In this document: one piece after another, positions 34,006-45,660 of the stretch | Layout of the letters: every line of letters starts with the position of its first letter | How positions within the stretch are numbered: the stretch's first letter is position 1 | Position numbers and translations under genes: made by a program | Source of the DNA: Zygaena filipendulae | Taxonomy: Eukaryota; Arthropoda; Insecta; Lepidoptera; Zygaenidae | Assembly: GCA_907165275.2 (NCBI GenBank) | Contig: OU015660.1 | Coordinates: 1,738,501 to 1,802,500 of the forward strand | Reading direction: 5' to 3' | Length of the DNA stretch: 64,000 bases | The notes under the pieces: generated by a model | Seen by the model: the letters and a program-made list of their open reading frames with translations, nothing else | What the model was told of the DNA's origin: nothing | Databases searched by the model: none

Positions 34006-34979
34006 AAAAAAAAAGAGGAAGCATCGATGGTGAATAAAAGAGTTATATCGTAATCAAATATAGCATGGAAGTGATTACTTGCTGGGCCGTAGACTAACGA
34101 CAAAATTGAGCCCGCGTACCCCAGAGTGGCGGCCTCTAGTGGATACGAAGCTTATTACATTAACTATAGTATAAAGACGGTGAAAACAAGCTTCAGAAAA
34201 GGTGCAACTTCGCATCTTTTCATGAGTCCTTACCATAAGTACTGCTCGCGTGTCCGAAAAGTCAGACCTTTTTAGTTTTATCGCGATGGTATTATAAGTC
34301 AAAACTCACAAAACGTCCACCGTACTTACATGGATGCGAAATAACGTATTCTAAGTTCATAAGACTTACTAGCCTTAATATAATTCATCGAGTTCATAGT
34401 TGCTAATAATCTACCAGTTTTAAATACAATACAATTACATTACCAAAATATTACATAAGAAAATTAACTAATAATGTATTTATAGTCTGTGGACTATGTC
34501 TATATTAATTAGGGAAGTAATTAACTGATTCATCTCGCAACATTGATATTTTTCGAAGTTTTATTTATCGTAGCATAGCACTAAAAATACTATTTACAGG
34601 ATGAGGCTAGTAGATCTTTTTTTTCTCAATTTTCAAACCAAGTAATTTCTACACTTTCGAATAATGGTAATAGACAATACATAGATATAGTGGACAGACT
34701 AACATGCCGCTATAATTATATTAAACTAACTTTACCTATCGTGAAACAAATATGATTAGCTATGATTAAATCGAATCACTATCTAGAATAGGCTCACATG
34801 AAGTTTTTATAAATTAGCATGAGGATTCATTCATAGATATAGATAAAAATTATATTTATATACCTAAAGCATCATTAGCAGTGTTGCAAAGTTAAATTGA
34901 TATTATTTACTAATTACTATTTATTATTATAGTAACATTGTTATTATTGGTTACATGCAAAACTTTGTAGGCACAACGT

Positions 34980-35133
34980 TCTAACAATGAGCGCCGTCTC
35001 TATGGGTAGAGGTTCTTCGGGAGCGGGCGGAGGCGGTGGGAGCCAGCCCGGCGGGCGCCGCGGGGCTCGCCGGCCTGCGCCTACGATTCACACTTTGTTG
35101 AAAAATTTTAGGGTTTTTGGTGAAGAATCGAAT
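34980..35133 (+). other. Isolated GC-rich island, possible exon
   Basis: A block of about 100 bp (34989-35090) of very high GC sits in an AT-rich region. After an acceptor-like TTTGTAG at 34969, the plus frame from ATG 34987 gives MSAVSMGRGSSGAGGGGGSQ, then PGGRRGARRPAPTIHTLLKN and FRVFGEESN before TAG. The minus strand also has an open frame (PPPPPAPEEPLPIETALIV). Real exons in this window show the same GC contrast. Not assignable to a family. Confidence 0.3.
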
Positions 35134-36206
35134 TAGCATGATTTTGAAGTACGAAATTCAACGCACTACCAGAGCCAGTTTGCGCAATTTGTACATAAAA
35201 CTAATCCAAGATGGTTCTTTGTTGATTGTTATGTTTCAGCTGAACGATTTTCGCGATCACCAATTACTCTGACATATTTTTCAAACTAAAACCGACAATA
35301 TCTCGTAACGTTTGTCGACGCTCCACACAAGCTTAAATCGAACCAACTCAATTCTCGGCGTTATTTTATGAATTTGACGGTGCATTTTGAAATGACAGAT
35401 GTGAGATCGTTGAGGCGAGACACTAAACAAGAGAACGCAGTATAGCCGACAGGTTCGTCGGACAGTCGCGGTTGTCTATGGTATGTCCATTCCCAAATCA
35501 ATCTAAGACATGAACGAATACACGTCGTGGACACCTCACAGACAAGGGAGAGGTACAATTTATATTAAAGAAAGCTACCTAAGGACGGGAGGCGCCAAGG
35601 TTGTGCTTGAACCAGGACTACACAGGCAAGAGACGGCGCTGCTAACAATTCACTAAACACATTTCGGTTTTCACAGATACAATTTAGTTTTTTATTCCTA
35701 TATAATATTATATGTAAACGAATAACTCTTATGCAAAAATGTCATGGGCTCGTTAGATATGACAAAATTGAACTATTCATATTAATTTTAAACCAGTGAG
35801 ATTGCAGATACAAAGGTGATGTGTTTAAAATAATCTAGCTGAGACTGAAGTTAATAAAGCTTAAATTCCAATCAATTTCGCGACAAAAAGAAACGTTAAT
35901 ACTTAACACACATTTTTAAAAAGAATCAAAATACTACAAAGAAATGTGTAGTCCCAAAACAGAATAATATTAAGTCGTTCAATTCAAATGATAATATCAT
36001 TTAAAAAAAAATTATTAACATATTATGTTGTATTTTTTTTTTTTTTGTAAAATGAAAAAGTAATTAATGAAATGATTGATGCAGCCGCCGGTCGTTCGAT
36101 GAATAAGTCGATGCGAAAGTCGCCGACGCACTAGCACCGGCGCCGCCATTACGTTCAACCGTATATATTGCGTCGCCATGTTTTGGAACCATTGTACGAA
36201 GGTTAT
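35134..36206. other. Downstream flank of Elongin B, no gene seen
   Basis: AT-rich sequence. 36080-36190 is GC-richer and probably belongs to the Elongin B 3' UTR. No open frame with family signatures on either strand. Confidence 0.4.
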
Positions 36207-38059
36207 TTAATGTTGGTCCATCTGTAACAATAAAAATTCAACATAATAATAATGCTGCTCAATCATCAGGTGCTGTTTAATCTTATTTTACTATTAAAAC
36301 ATTTGCCTCAGGACTCTTATACGGTACATAAATATAGAAAAATAAAATAAAAAAATTACATTAGGTAGAAATTACATCAGGTAAGGCTATTTCAACTTTG
36401 TGAATGTTGGCAAAATAACCTCGAAATAATTTCCGACTGCTCCAGATACCAAAATATTTGAAATTAATATTCTGTATACCATAACACATGTTGCAAAATA
36501 TGTATTTTTTGAAACTTCTTTGATTGTGATGGAAAAACCAGTTTTACAGGGTCTTATCTCAACATAGTGTGTTATGGTCATAGTGAGGGCCAGTTTTTAG
36601 TTACACACACAGCCCTAAAATTTCAGTCATTTTGTAAAACATTATTATTTAGCAGTTCACATTAGGGAACATGCTCATACTATGTGTTTTTTAAAATTGT
36701 TGTGACAAAACCTAAGGCCCTGTGACCAAGCATAGCATATATTGCATCTACTATACTTACCATTCATGGCCCACTGCTAATATTAAAATCAACATTGTAC
36801 CAACCTTTTCTTGTCCATTGGTTTCCTGTGACTTCATCACATCGGGCAGGTCCGGTGGTGAGGAATATGGTGTCAGGTCAAGTGCCTCAAACTCACCATT
36901 TTCCTTTCTGTGAATAAGTTGGAGAAAAAAAATGATAGATGACATGACATTTGGATTAAAAAAATATTTTATGTACTTATCCTAATTTCTAACTAATATT
37001 ATCAATGCAAAAGTCTGTTTATTGTAGTAACAATTTTAAAACTTCTGTAATAATTAAAATTAATGTTATTTCACAGGTCTTGGAGGGACACTAAATTCAC
37101 AGCAATCAACAGCTACATACATACACATAACATTACATACCTACTTCGCTTTTTAAAATAAATTCAGTTTTCTTTTGCTAAGGTTATGATGCTTACCTTA
37201 GAGCCAAACCTATAGGTGCAGGGCACTGTGCCTTGGCTGTAGCTGACGTCAGACCATACTCTGCCAGGGTCTTCTCATCTTCCATCAGTTGGCTGTCTTT
37301 GTTGAACAGCATCTGAGCTGAAGGTGGTACCTTCAGGATTCCTAAATTACAAAACACCAATAATCAAAGAGAACAAAACAATATTATAATTTGAATTAAA
37401 CACATGTGCTAACAATTGGTTAGTATACTCATAAATTTACATCTCTTTCTTAAATCTAGGTATATGTATACCAAAACTGTACTTCATACAGTTTAATGGA
37501 GAATAATTGTTAACAGAAAGATAAGAATAATAAAGATAATAACTGATAAAAGATATGGCAATATCTTGGATTAAAAAGAAAGCTTAAATATGTAAGACAA
37601 ATTGCAGTTAATGTATGCATTAAGAACTGAAAGTTAATTTGGTTTTTTGACAATAAAATATTGTACAAAAAGATTTTTATACTTTCAATCAAGTATGCAT
37701 AAAATGTTTTTTGTAACAAAAATAGGGTGATATTATCCACTATGATTCTCACTTCGCAGGACAGCCCACTCGACCGACAGTGGTAATCATACATACTAAA
37801 AATAGATTTTCATTGTATCATAAACAGAATATTTACCTTCAATCATCTTTTTCAGCTCTAATACTGACGTTGTGTCCTTGGCGTCTGTGAAGATGGTCAT
37901 CTTTTTTCGTCGAATCATTAAAAAGACATCCTGAAAACAAACACCACATTAGAGGTTACGACTTACGATGCACAATAAAGTTAAATTAACAAGATAAAAA
38001 ATACAAATTCACATTTTGTAATGAACTTTTTAACAGATGGTTATTTTAGTACTTACCAT
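36207..38059 (-). CDS. EloB: Elongin B (ubiquitin-like adaptor)
   Basis: Ubiquitin-like protein that pairs with Elongin C in the Elongin elongation complex and in Cul2/Cul5 ubiquitin ligases. Exons in transcript order: 38059-38057 (the ATG only), 37930-37837, 37341-37197, 36907-36805, 36221-36207 (MDQH then TAA). Total 119 residues, against 118 in human. It opens [20 protein letters not shown], followed by [12 protein letters not shown], a middle part with [13 protein letters not shown], and the diagnostic tail [13 protein letters not shown]. All introns are GT-AG and the phases agree. The first coding exon is a single codon and the last is 15 nt. The gene is divergent from the RING/C2H2 gene, with 774 bp between start codons. 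Without splicing of the last intron the protein would end after about 14 unrelated residues. Confidence 0.95.
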
Positions 38060-38176
38060 TTTGATCTATTAGTATGAAAAATAAGTTATTTCGTAAAAAA
38101 GGAATCGTCCTAAAGCGCCAGACTGGTAAGTAAATTGAAATTATGACAAGACAATACAAGACAATGACAATTGACA

Positions 38177-38582
38177 TTTTTTTTTGCCTTCCCCGATAGG
38201 GGTAAGCAGCGACGAACGTCAGTTATTTCTTTGTTTTGCAAATTAGTTTATCGTGATTAATACTGTATGCATGTGGTGGATTTTGCATAATAATGATCCA
38301 TTTGTGATGAACAGTGTGTGGAAACAGTGAAATAAGATGAAATGGGCGCCCATCGGGAGGCTGTCGTTTTATTATACAACTTCCCACAGAGCATCCTATT
38401 AAGGTTCAACTGTAAAGATTTGCTGCCAAAAGTTCCGGTAAAGCATCAAAATGCATCTCACCAATGCATTTCGATGTAAATAACTTCAGAAGAAGAAAAT
38501 ACTAATGAATTGGCTATATGGACTAAGATTCCTTCTGCCTTCTTCGAGAGGGGTAAACTCTCAGAAGATTATCTGTAAACTT
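38177..38582 (-). repeat. Uninterrupted copy of the copia target repeat
   Basis: Contains TTGCCTTCCCCGATAGGGG at the left and TCCTTCTGCCTTCTTCGAGA at the right, with the palindrome around CATCTCACCAATGCATTTCG. It preserves the pre-insertion sequence across the copia target site. It lies in the divergent spacer between Elongin B and the RING/C2H2 gene. Confidence 0.7.
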
Positions 38583-38833
38583 CAGCAAAAAAAAAAAATT
38601 TTTTTTTTTTAGTACATCTATGTATATATTTGTATTATCTATGATCTATGTATTCAATTTAACTATTTAGTATTTACTATGTAAAATGTTTATTTTCATA
38701 GTCATGCTTTTTTGCAAAACTTATAAGTGAAATAAGATAATGTTTAGCTTCGTTGCCCGAAGTACGAATTGAAATTGTTGAAGTAAACAGATAGTCTTTC
38801 TAACCTAATTCATTCTATTACAATTTCTAAAGT

Positions 38834-41800
38834 ATGAACCCCCAAATTTGTGTACACTGCTTTAATAAGAAGCCAATTAGCTCTAGTAATAGGCTGGTAA
38901 CTGAGAGCTGCGGCCATGTGAAGTGCATGGATTGTTTGTTGAACGAGAAGTCTGGGTGTACAGCTTGTGCTAAAAAATCGGATGCTACTGACTCTTTGAC
39001 AAAAGCAGTTAAGTTAGAGTCAAACTATGGTCCATTGCAAACTGGCGTTGAGTCTGCAGCACCTGATCTATTCCCAGTCGAATCAGATGTTCGTAAATCT
39101 GAAGCCAAGAATGATATTTGTAAAAAGAAAAAGCCAGAGACATCACATATAAGTATAGAATCAGGTAATAAAATGAAAAAAGGGTAAAATAAATTTTGAT
39201 TTAATCTTTCTACCTTTCTTTCAAAACTTTCATGTAATTTCTTGCCCTTATTAACTCGTTGATTCCCCATCATTTCAGTCACATTAATTTCAAAGTTTCC
39301 ATGGGAATTTCAGTTTAAAAAGTATATGTCTCTCAAAAACACTGCAGCACTGTTGTTAGGAAGCTAGAGCATTCCTAAATTAAAGAATTATTAAAATATG
39401 GCTATGTTGTTTTTGAGTTCACCTATTACAAACAAATAAATCAAGATTAAATTAGTTCCAGTTAGATTTTTGCAACATTCTCTTTTATTTGGACATAAAA
39501 AAGAAGTCATCCCAAATGGTTTTATTCTGTACTACTTTTATACTTATTTCAGATTCCAATGGCAGGTGTTATCTATGTACAGTATGCAAGAAAAAGTTCC
39601 ACGCCCGTAGCCAAGTAGCATACCATGCATACTGCAATGGACAACGGAAACCATACCAGTGTCCTGAGTGCAACAAGGTACTGCTGTTTGAATGGTTGTA
39701 GTTTGAAAATTAAAAAAAATCACTGATATGATTGGCTAGTACAATCACTTGTAATCATCAGCAGGTTCGTAGAACTATAATTAGAATGACCGTCAGTTCA
39801 GAATATCCCTCTACTTGACTTTCTTACAATGGGCATGTTGACTAAATATTTCTTTTAGTCCATCTTGTAGATTAATAAAAAATATTGGACACATTTATTT
39901 TTACGTAATCAAAAAATAACGGCGACACATTAAGTTGAAATTTTGCATGACGCGTCACTAACCGGTGCAGTTTGAATGGTTGCTCAGAGTGGTTAGTGAC
40001 GTCACGAGCCCCTCCCCTAAACATAAATGCTTTATTTTTATATATTTTCGTTTATTTAAAAAATGTGTCTATTATATTTTATTTTCTAACTAATGGACTA
40101 ATTAGAATTTCGTTTTTCAAAAGTCGACAACATCCCCATTGTACTTATAAAATAAGAGTACAAAAAATAATCATTAAAAAAAGTAATACATTCCAAACAT
40201 TTCTATCATTTAAATCTACTAGGCTTTGCTTATAATAATAATAACAATAATTTAGTGTCACAAGCAAAAATTTTTTTTTACCATATCCGTACTAATCACT
40301 GGCTTCCAAACTAGTGTAAGCTGTATGTTAGAAGCCAGTTACATATTATAATTTCATTGAGCTTGAACAATCAATTAGAAAAGGATAAATTAATAAGTGT
40401 AAATTAAAAAGTATAAGTTAATAAGCATAAATTAATAAGTATAAATCAATAAAAAAGTATAGATTTAAAATAAAAATAAATGCGAAAACTTAAATAACAT
40501 GCTGTAGAAAAAACTAATAATGATTATAATCCACTTCACAAGACTTCTTAAGTTAATCAGTCAGTTGTGTGGTGATTTTTAAATTCACCTCCAGTATGGT
40601 CTAACACAAGTTCGATTAAGATTGGTGAAATATGTAGGTTCCCAAATTTTTGTTGCTTAAAATTTACCATTACTTTTATTGTATGACAGAGTTTCGCGAC
40701 CCACTCCCACTTCAAGTACCACATGCGTGTCCATCGCAACGAGCGTACGTATGCGTGCGACGTGTGCGGCGACAGCTTTTTCCAGATGTCCAAGCTGCAG
40801 CGTCACAAACTCAAACACAGTGGTGAGTTCCTAGGTGTTACCAAGCAAGGTGTGACATCACGTGACATTCCAGGATAAAAAGTACCCTATGTCCTTCACT
40901 GTGTCAATGTCGATGGTCAAAATAAATGAAATTTATTTATTACTTTATTTTTATATTGAAATTTATTTAGCAGTAGGGGGAGCACGAATTTTGTCGCTCT
41001 CGTCTAGTCGATATCGAGCATTTTTTTTGTATGGAAAATGAACAGCGCCATCTATCCAGTGTCGTTCATTTTCCATACAAAAAAACGCTTTGACATTACG
41101 ACGATATCGACTAGACGATAGCGAAAAAATTCGTGCTCCCCCTACTGCTCCCTGTCGTTTCACCCGCGAAAATTTCGGAGATCCTGCGGGTATTCCGAGA
41201 TAAAAGTACCCTATGTCACTCAGAACTACAGCTTCCTGAATGAATTTTCAAAATCTGTTCAGTAGATCCAGTCGTAACCCCCTACATCGTTACAAACTCA
41301 CAAACTTTTCCTCTTTATAATATTAGTACCGATGTGAGGATGATCTGATCTACTGTTATTATTAATTATTCCCATCCCCATTCCAGGTCGGCAACGACTT
41401 CCCATCGGTCCCATGCCTTCGGTGTTGCAGATGTCTATGGGTGGCGGTAATCACTTACCATCAGGTGTACCGCTTGCCCGTTTGCCCCCTATGATATAAA
41501 AAAAAAATTGTTAGTGACTATTGAATGACTATTCAAAAGCAAATTTGGATTTGATGTCGACAGAGGAGAAGAAGTACTCGTGCCCCGAGTGCAGCAAGGC
41601 GTTCAACAACGTGACATCGCTGCGCAAGCACGCGCTCACGCACACGGAGCACCGGCCGCACGCGTGCGCCGTGTGCGGCCGGCGCTTCCGCGACGCCTCC
41701 AACTACAGGAAGCACGTCGCCAAGCACGAAGGTCGGTCACAGTTAACACGAGACATCCTTATCTATAACTAGCTGTACCCCGCGGTTTCGCCCGCGTTAA

Positions 41801-44533
41801 TTTCGAATTTCCCGTGGGGGTTTCGGGATAAAAAGTACCCTATGTCACTCAGGACTACGGTAGCTTCCTATAAGTGAAACAATTTTCAAAATCGGTTCAG
41901 TAGATCCGAGATTACCCCCTACAATGACACAAAATCAAACTCGCAATTGGGTATTCTCCAAGGTTTGAATATCAAAATTCTAATTAGTCCGTCAGTTAGA
42001 AAATAAAAAAATAATAGACACGTATTTTTTGCTTTTTCAATTTAATGAAAATGAACATATATAAAGCGCATTAAAGTTTAGGGTGGGGGGCTCGTGACGT
42101 CAATATTCATTATAAGCGCCATACAAACCGTATTGAATTGTGACGTCACGCGAAATTTCAACTCAATGTATCTCTGTTATTTTTTGAGTACGTAAAAAAA
42201 GAAAAAATACGTGTCCAATATTTTTTACTAATCTACACGACGGACAAAAAAAAATTTTTTTGTCAAGTAGCCAAAACGATTAATATTAGTTACTAGCTGT
42301 GCCCCGCGGTTTCACCCGTGGTAATTTCGGAGTTCCCGCGAGAATTCCGGGATAAAAAGTACCCTATGTCCTTCTCTGCATCCCTGACAATGTGCATGCA
42401 AATTTCATCCTAATCCGTTCAGCCGTTTTTGCGTGATTGAGTAACAAACATCCAAACATCTGAACATCCAAACATCCACACTTTCACATTTATAATATTA
42501 GTAGGATTACCTACTTAATTTAAAGTTATTAAGGATTTAAAGAAGTATCTTCATATCTTTACTAATAAATGCGAAAGTAAGTTTGTTTGTTTATTATGCT
42601 ATCATGGCTCAACGTCTCAACCGATCAACAAGTATGCAAATTTTCATGATGATCGGCTAAGCTGTTAAGGTGTGAAAGCGTAACAAACAAACAAAAAAAA
42701 CTCACTTTCGCATTTCTAACAGTAAGGATTATAAATGTGAAAGCTTGTATGTTTGTTACTCAATCATGGCAAAATGACTGAACGGAAGCGATGAAAGAGG
42801 CCATACTATGCTAAACAGGAGAGTGAGTGCACTTCTCATTATTATTTACCGATAATGTAGCATTCTAACGGTGAGAGAACTTTGGAAATCGGTTCAGTAG
42901 TTTTTGAGTTAAATCTTAACAAACAAAAACTCATATCTTTTCTCTTTATAATATTAGTATAAGACCGCCCCCCCCCCCCCCCCCCCTCCAGATAAAGTGT
43001 ATGGACCCTCTATATTTTTCAATTAATTAACCACCACCAATGTGCCCGTGTGGCCGTGTGGGCGCGGGCGTTCGTTGCGCCGCAGAGCACTCGTGCGCGT
43101 GCGGCGTGTGCGGGCGCGAGGTGGCGTCGCGCGGCGCGCTGGCGGCGCACGCGCGCGCGCACCACGCGCGGCGGCCGCACGTGTGCCCGCGCTGCCCGCA
43201 GGCGTTCCACTCGCGCAAGGACATGCGCCGGCACGCCGCCGTGCACACCGGTACGTACGCTTACCGCTTACACACCGACGGCGGCGCCACTGGCTCGGCG
43301 GCGGCGGCGGCGGCAAAAACAAATGGTAGCAGCTATCGCATTTAGAATATCAGCCACTGGTGCAGTGGCTGATATTCTAAATGCGAAAGTAAGTTTGTTT
43401 GTCTGTCTGTCTGTTTGTTACACGCTGTTAGGGATGAATTATTATTATATCGTTTAATTATACTATTTTTCCCAATGCTGCTATCAGTCTTTTTTTTTAC
43501 TCGCTTACGCTTACGTTATACGTACATCTCTATATCGCTAAAGTAATTATTAAAAGCTGTGGTCTACTTCTTATGCTGTCTACCATTTGTTTTTGCCGCC
43601 GCGACTGTGGCCAAGGGGTAAAGGCATACCTTTGCTATGGGCATACGAATATTTTCAATTTAAGGAACCGACACATTAATAATAACACTCAAATATAACA
43701 TCAATACATAAATCATAATCCAAAATGGTTCTGCACAGTGAGCGAGCGTGAGTTCTTTACGTATCGATAGAATAGAATAGAAATATATTTATTCACACAC
43801 AGCCCACGACACAATATGAAAAGAGAGAAAAATTTAAGAGTACATAACGATAGTATTGTTTGCCGCAGATTCGAAGCCGTTCCGTTGTAAAGTGTGCAAC
43901 AGATGCTTTAGAAGGAAGGACAATCTGGAGAGGCACATCCGCAACACGCACCCGGACCGCGTGCCGGCGGCGGCGGTGGCGTGCGACGGCGCCGCCGGCG
44001 GGGGCCGCCTGCAGGGCCTAGAGGGCCTAGAGGGCCTGCCGGGCCTAGAGGGCCTGCAGGGCCCGGACCCGCGGCCGCCCGCGCCCGCCGACGCCGACGA
44101 GGACAGCGCACCCCGCGCGCAGAACCCCGAGGTGACGCCCGGCAGCGCCGCCGCCGACACCTCCTACATCCTGGAGGCGAACAACGCGCGCCAGAGCGTC
44201 ATATTCGGGCCGGTGCGGGCCCACCCCGACGCCGGGAGCGCGCCCTCGCCCCAGGAGTACGAGTACGTGCACAAGATAAGGCGGGCCAACTTCGCGACCA
44301 GCAACAGGGACGTGACCACGTCCCTGCCGCCGATAGACGAGAGGAAGATCATAGAGCTGCAGTCGAGGACGAGCCTGGACACGCTGGACGACCGCGCGCC
44401 GCCCAAGAACGTGGAGCTGTACAAGAAGATCCTGTACGAGCGGCCGGGGAAGGAGTTCGGCGGCGAGGGCGGCGGCGCCGCGCCGCACGAGCTGCACTGG
44501 CGGCGGAAGATGAAGCTGAATATCAATTGGTGA
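38834..44533 (+). CDS. RING-like plus C2H2 zinc-finger protein (eight fingers)
   Basis: Six exons: 38834-39164, 39553-39677, 40690-40822, 41564-41731, 43086-43250, 43869-44533 (TGA); 528 residues, phases consistent. The N-terminus (residues about 6-48) is a RING-like Cys/His cluster: CVHC, ESCGHVKC, CL, then CTAC. A Ser/Lys linker follows. Residues about 115-340 hold one C2HC and seven C2H2 fingers, including CPECNK/SFATHSHFKYHMRVH across the exon 2-3 junction and CKVCNRCFRRKDNLERH in the last exon. Beyond them is a short Gly-Leu-Glu repeat (GLEGLEGLPGLEGLQG) and a tail ending KMKLNINW. Tandem fingers imply nucleic-acid binding, and the RING-like module could act in ubiquitin transfer or simply in protein contact. 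I do not recognise a specific orthologue. Exons 4-6 are extremely GC-rich compared with exons 1-2. Confidence 0.88.
39831..40135 (+). repeat. CRE-carrying dispersed repeat, copy 4
   Basis: GGGCATGTTGACTAAATATT to CGTTTTTCAAAAGTCGACAA, with GTTAGTGACGTCACGAGCCC; the first CRE is altered to TGACGCGTCAC. It lies in intron 2 of the RING/C2H2 gene. Confidence 0.7.
40971..41157. mobile_element. Hairpin MITE (CAGTAGGGGGAGCAC ends)
   Basis: Arms of about 85 bp with ends CAGTAGGGGGAGCACGAATT / AATTCGTGCTCCCCCTACTG and a TCGATATCG block. It interrupts a Helitron-like repeat whose pieces flank it (40858-40905 and 41158-41334). It lies in intron 3 of the RING/C2H2 gene. Confidence 0.75.
41158..41334 (-). 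mobile_element. Helitron-like repeat piece
   Basis: CTGTCGTTTCACCCGCGAAA to TTTATAATATTAGTACCGAT; its CTAG end has been replaced by the neighbouring MITE. Confidence 0.55.
41383..41507 (+). mobile_element. SINE copy, short 3' piece
   Basis: TTCCCATCCCCATTCCAGGT to CCCCTATGATATAAAAAAA: only the 3' half of the SINE body plus its A tail, between two exons of the RING/C2H2 gene. Confidence 0.7.
41768..41945 (-). mobile_element. Helitron-like repeat, truncated
   Basis: ACTAGCTGTACCCCGCGGTT to ACCCCCTACAATGACACAAA. It begins 37 bp after exon 4 of the RING/C2H2 gene. Confidence 0.65.
41965..42250 (-). repeat. CRE-carrying dispersed repeat, copy 5
   Basis: Inverse copy: AATTCTAATTAGTCCGTCAG ... 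CTCGTGACGTCAATATTC ... TGTGACGTCACGCGAAATTT ... CTACACGACGGAC. It lies in intron 4 of the RING/C2H2 gene. Confidence 0.7.
42292..42507 (-). mobile_element. Helitron-like repeat
   Basis: ACTAGCTGTGCCCCGCGGTT to TTATAATATTAGTAGGATTA; a good full-length copy. A second, poorer copy follows at 42560-42730. Confidence 0.7.
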
Positions 44534-44536
44534 GTT

Positions 44537-44953
44537 CTATACTAATATTATAAAGAGGAAAGATTTGATTTTTTATCTGTTTGTTAAGATTTAACTCAAA
44601 AACTACTGGACCGATTACAAAAATTCTTTCACCGTTAGAAAGCTGTTATCAGTGAGTAACATATATTGTAATCCGCAATTCCCGCGGGAACCCCGAAATT
44701 ATCGCGGGTAAAACCACGCGGGACAGCTAGTCTATACATATTAAATGCTTTGACCTGAATGACTGACTGATGGATCAACGTACAACCTAAACCGCTTGGA
44801 GAGTGTGTTCTTTGTATGACGTAGGCATCCGATGAGAAAGGATTTTTGGAAATTCAACCCCTAAGGGGGTGAAAATGGGTTGCCAAGTTTGTATGGAACA
44901 ATTCCGCGTGAACTCCGAAATTATCGCGGGTGAAACCGCGCGGGACAGCTAGT
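44537..44953 (+). mobile_element. Two Helitron-like repeats in tandem
   Basis: 44537-44731 (TATACTAATATTATAAAGAG to GCGGGACAGCTAGT) and 44732-44953, a different subfamily (AAATGCTTTGACCTGAATGA, AACCCCTAAGGGGGTGAAAA) with the same GGACAGCTAGT end. They follow the RING/C2H2 stop at once, so they probably lie in its 3' UTR. Confidence 0.65.
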
Positions 44954-45317
44954 AATATATAAAATTACAGATTCGTACGAGTATATGCACAGACTATAGG
45001 ACCGCTGGGTCTGGAAGGAAAACTGAACATTTTTCACAGGCTTTTTTTATGTACTGAAACGTTAGAAAGGGTTTTTGATTTTTAGTTCAAATCAAACTGA
45101 AAAATGCTTAGATTTCAACGAAAAAAGAATCATTTCATCATTGTTTTTAAGTAGTTAGGTACATAATACGACGTACATCATTTGTGTCAGTTAGTGCGAG
45201 GAGATGGTTGAGTCTGTGTTATTAACATTGTTCTTTATTCAGTGACAAGAAAAAGGTGCTCGAGCGGTTTTTCGCCTAGTCTACCCTAGATCAGGCGAAA
45301 TAGCTAAGTTCGAATTG

Positions 45318-45660
45318 GCTACTTGACTAAATTTTGTTTTTGAGTCCGTCGTGTAGGTTAGTAAAAAATATTAGACACGTATTTTTTTTTTTTTACGCAA
45401 TCAAAAAATAACGGCGATACATTGAGAACATTGAGTTGAAATTTCGCGTGACGTCACAACCCGGTGCAGTTTGTATGGGGCTTATACTGAATAATGACGT
45501 CACGAGTGCTACGTTACTACGTAGCACTCGTGACGTCATATTTATGTCTACGTTTATTTTCATTACATTGAAAAAGCAAAAAATACGTGTCTATTATTTT
45601 TTTTGTTTTCTAACTGACGGACTAATTAGAATTTTGATTTTCACACCCTGGAGAATACCC
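45318..45660 (+). repeat. CRE-carrying dispersed repeat, copy 6, with hairpin
   Basis: Full copy about 800 bp beyond the RING/C2H2 stop. Its second CRE lies within a perfect 21-bp inverted repeat with a 4-nt loop at 45494-45539, giving three TGACGTCA sites in all. Confidence 0.75.
45494..45539. repeat. Perfect 46-bp hairpin with CRE in both arms
   Basis: Arms ATGACGTCACGAGTGCTACG(T) and the exact complement, separated by TACT. Confidence 0.9.

Larger units (their letters stand above)
30893..34980. other. Gene-poor AT-rich spacer
   Basis: I see no supportable gene. It holds a hairpin repeat (30950), a tandem duplication (31767), a degenerate repeat with GACAGACAGACAGA at 31430-31460 and 32540-32580, a Helitron-like remnant from about 32394, one end of the TTAACCGACTTCC family (33714) and an ambiguous open stretch near 33852. 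Confidence 0.5.

Noticed and set aside
34075..34302. 75-codon minus-strand open frame
   Set aside because: Composition and lack of splice context look random. The plus strand (GTGTCCGAAAAGTCAGACC) reads like a dispersed repeat.
43023..43330. Long Arg/Ala-rich frames on both strands
   Set aside because: Shadows of the GC-rich fifth exon of the RING/C2H2 gene.
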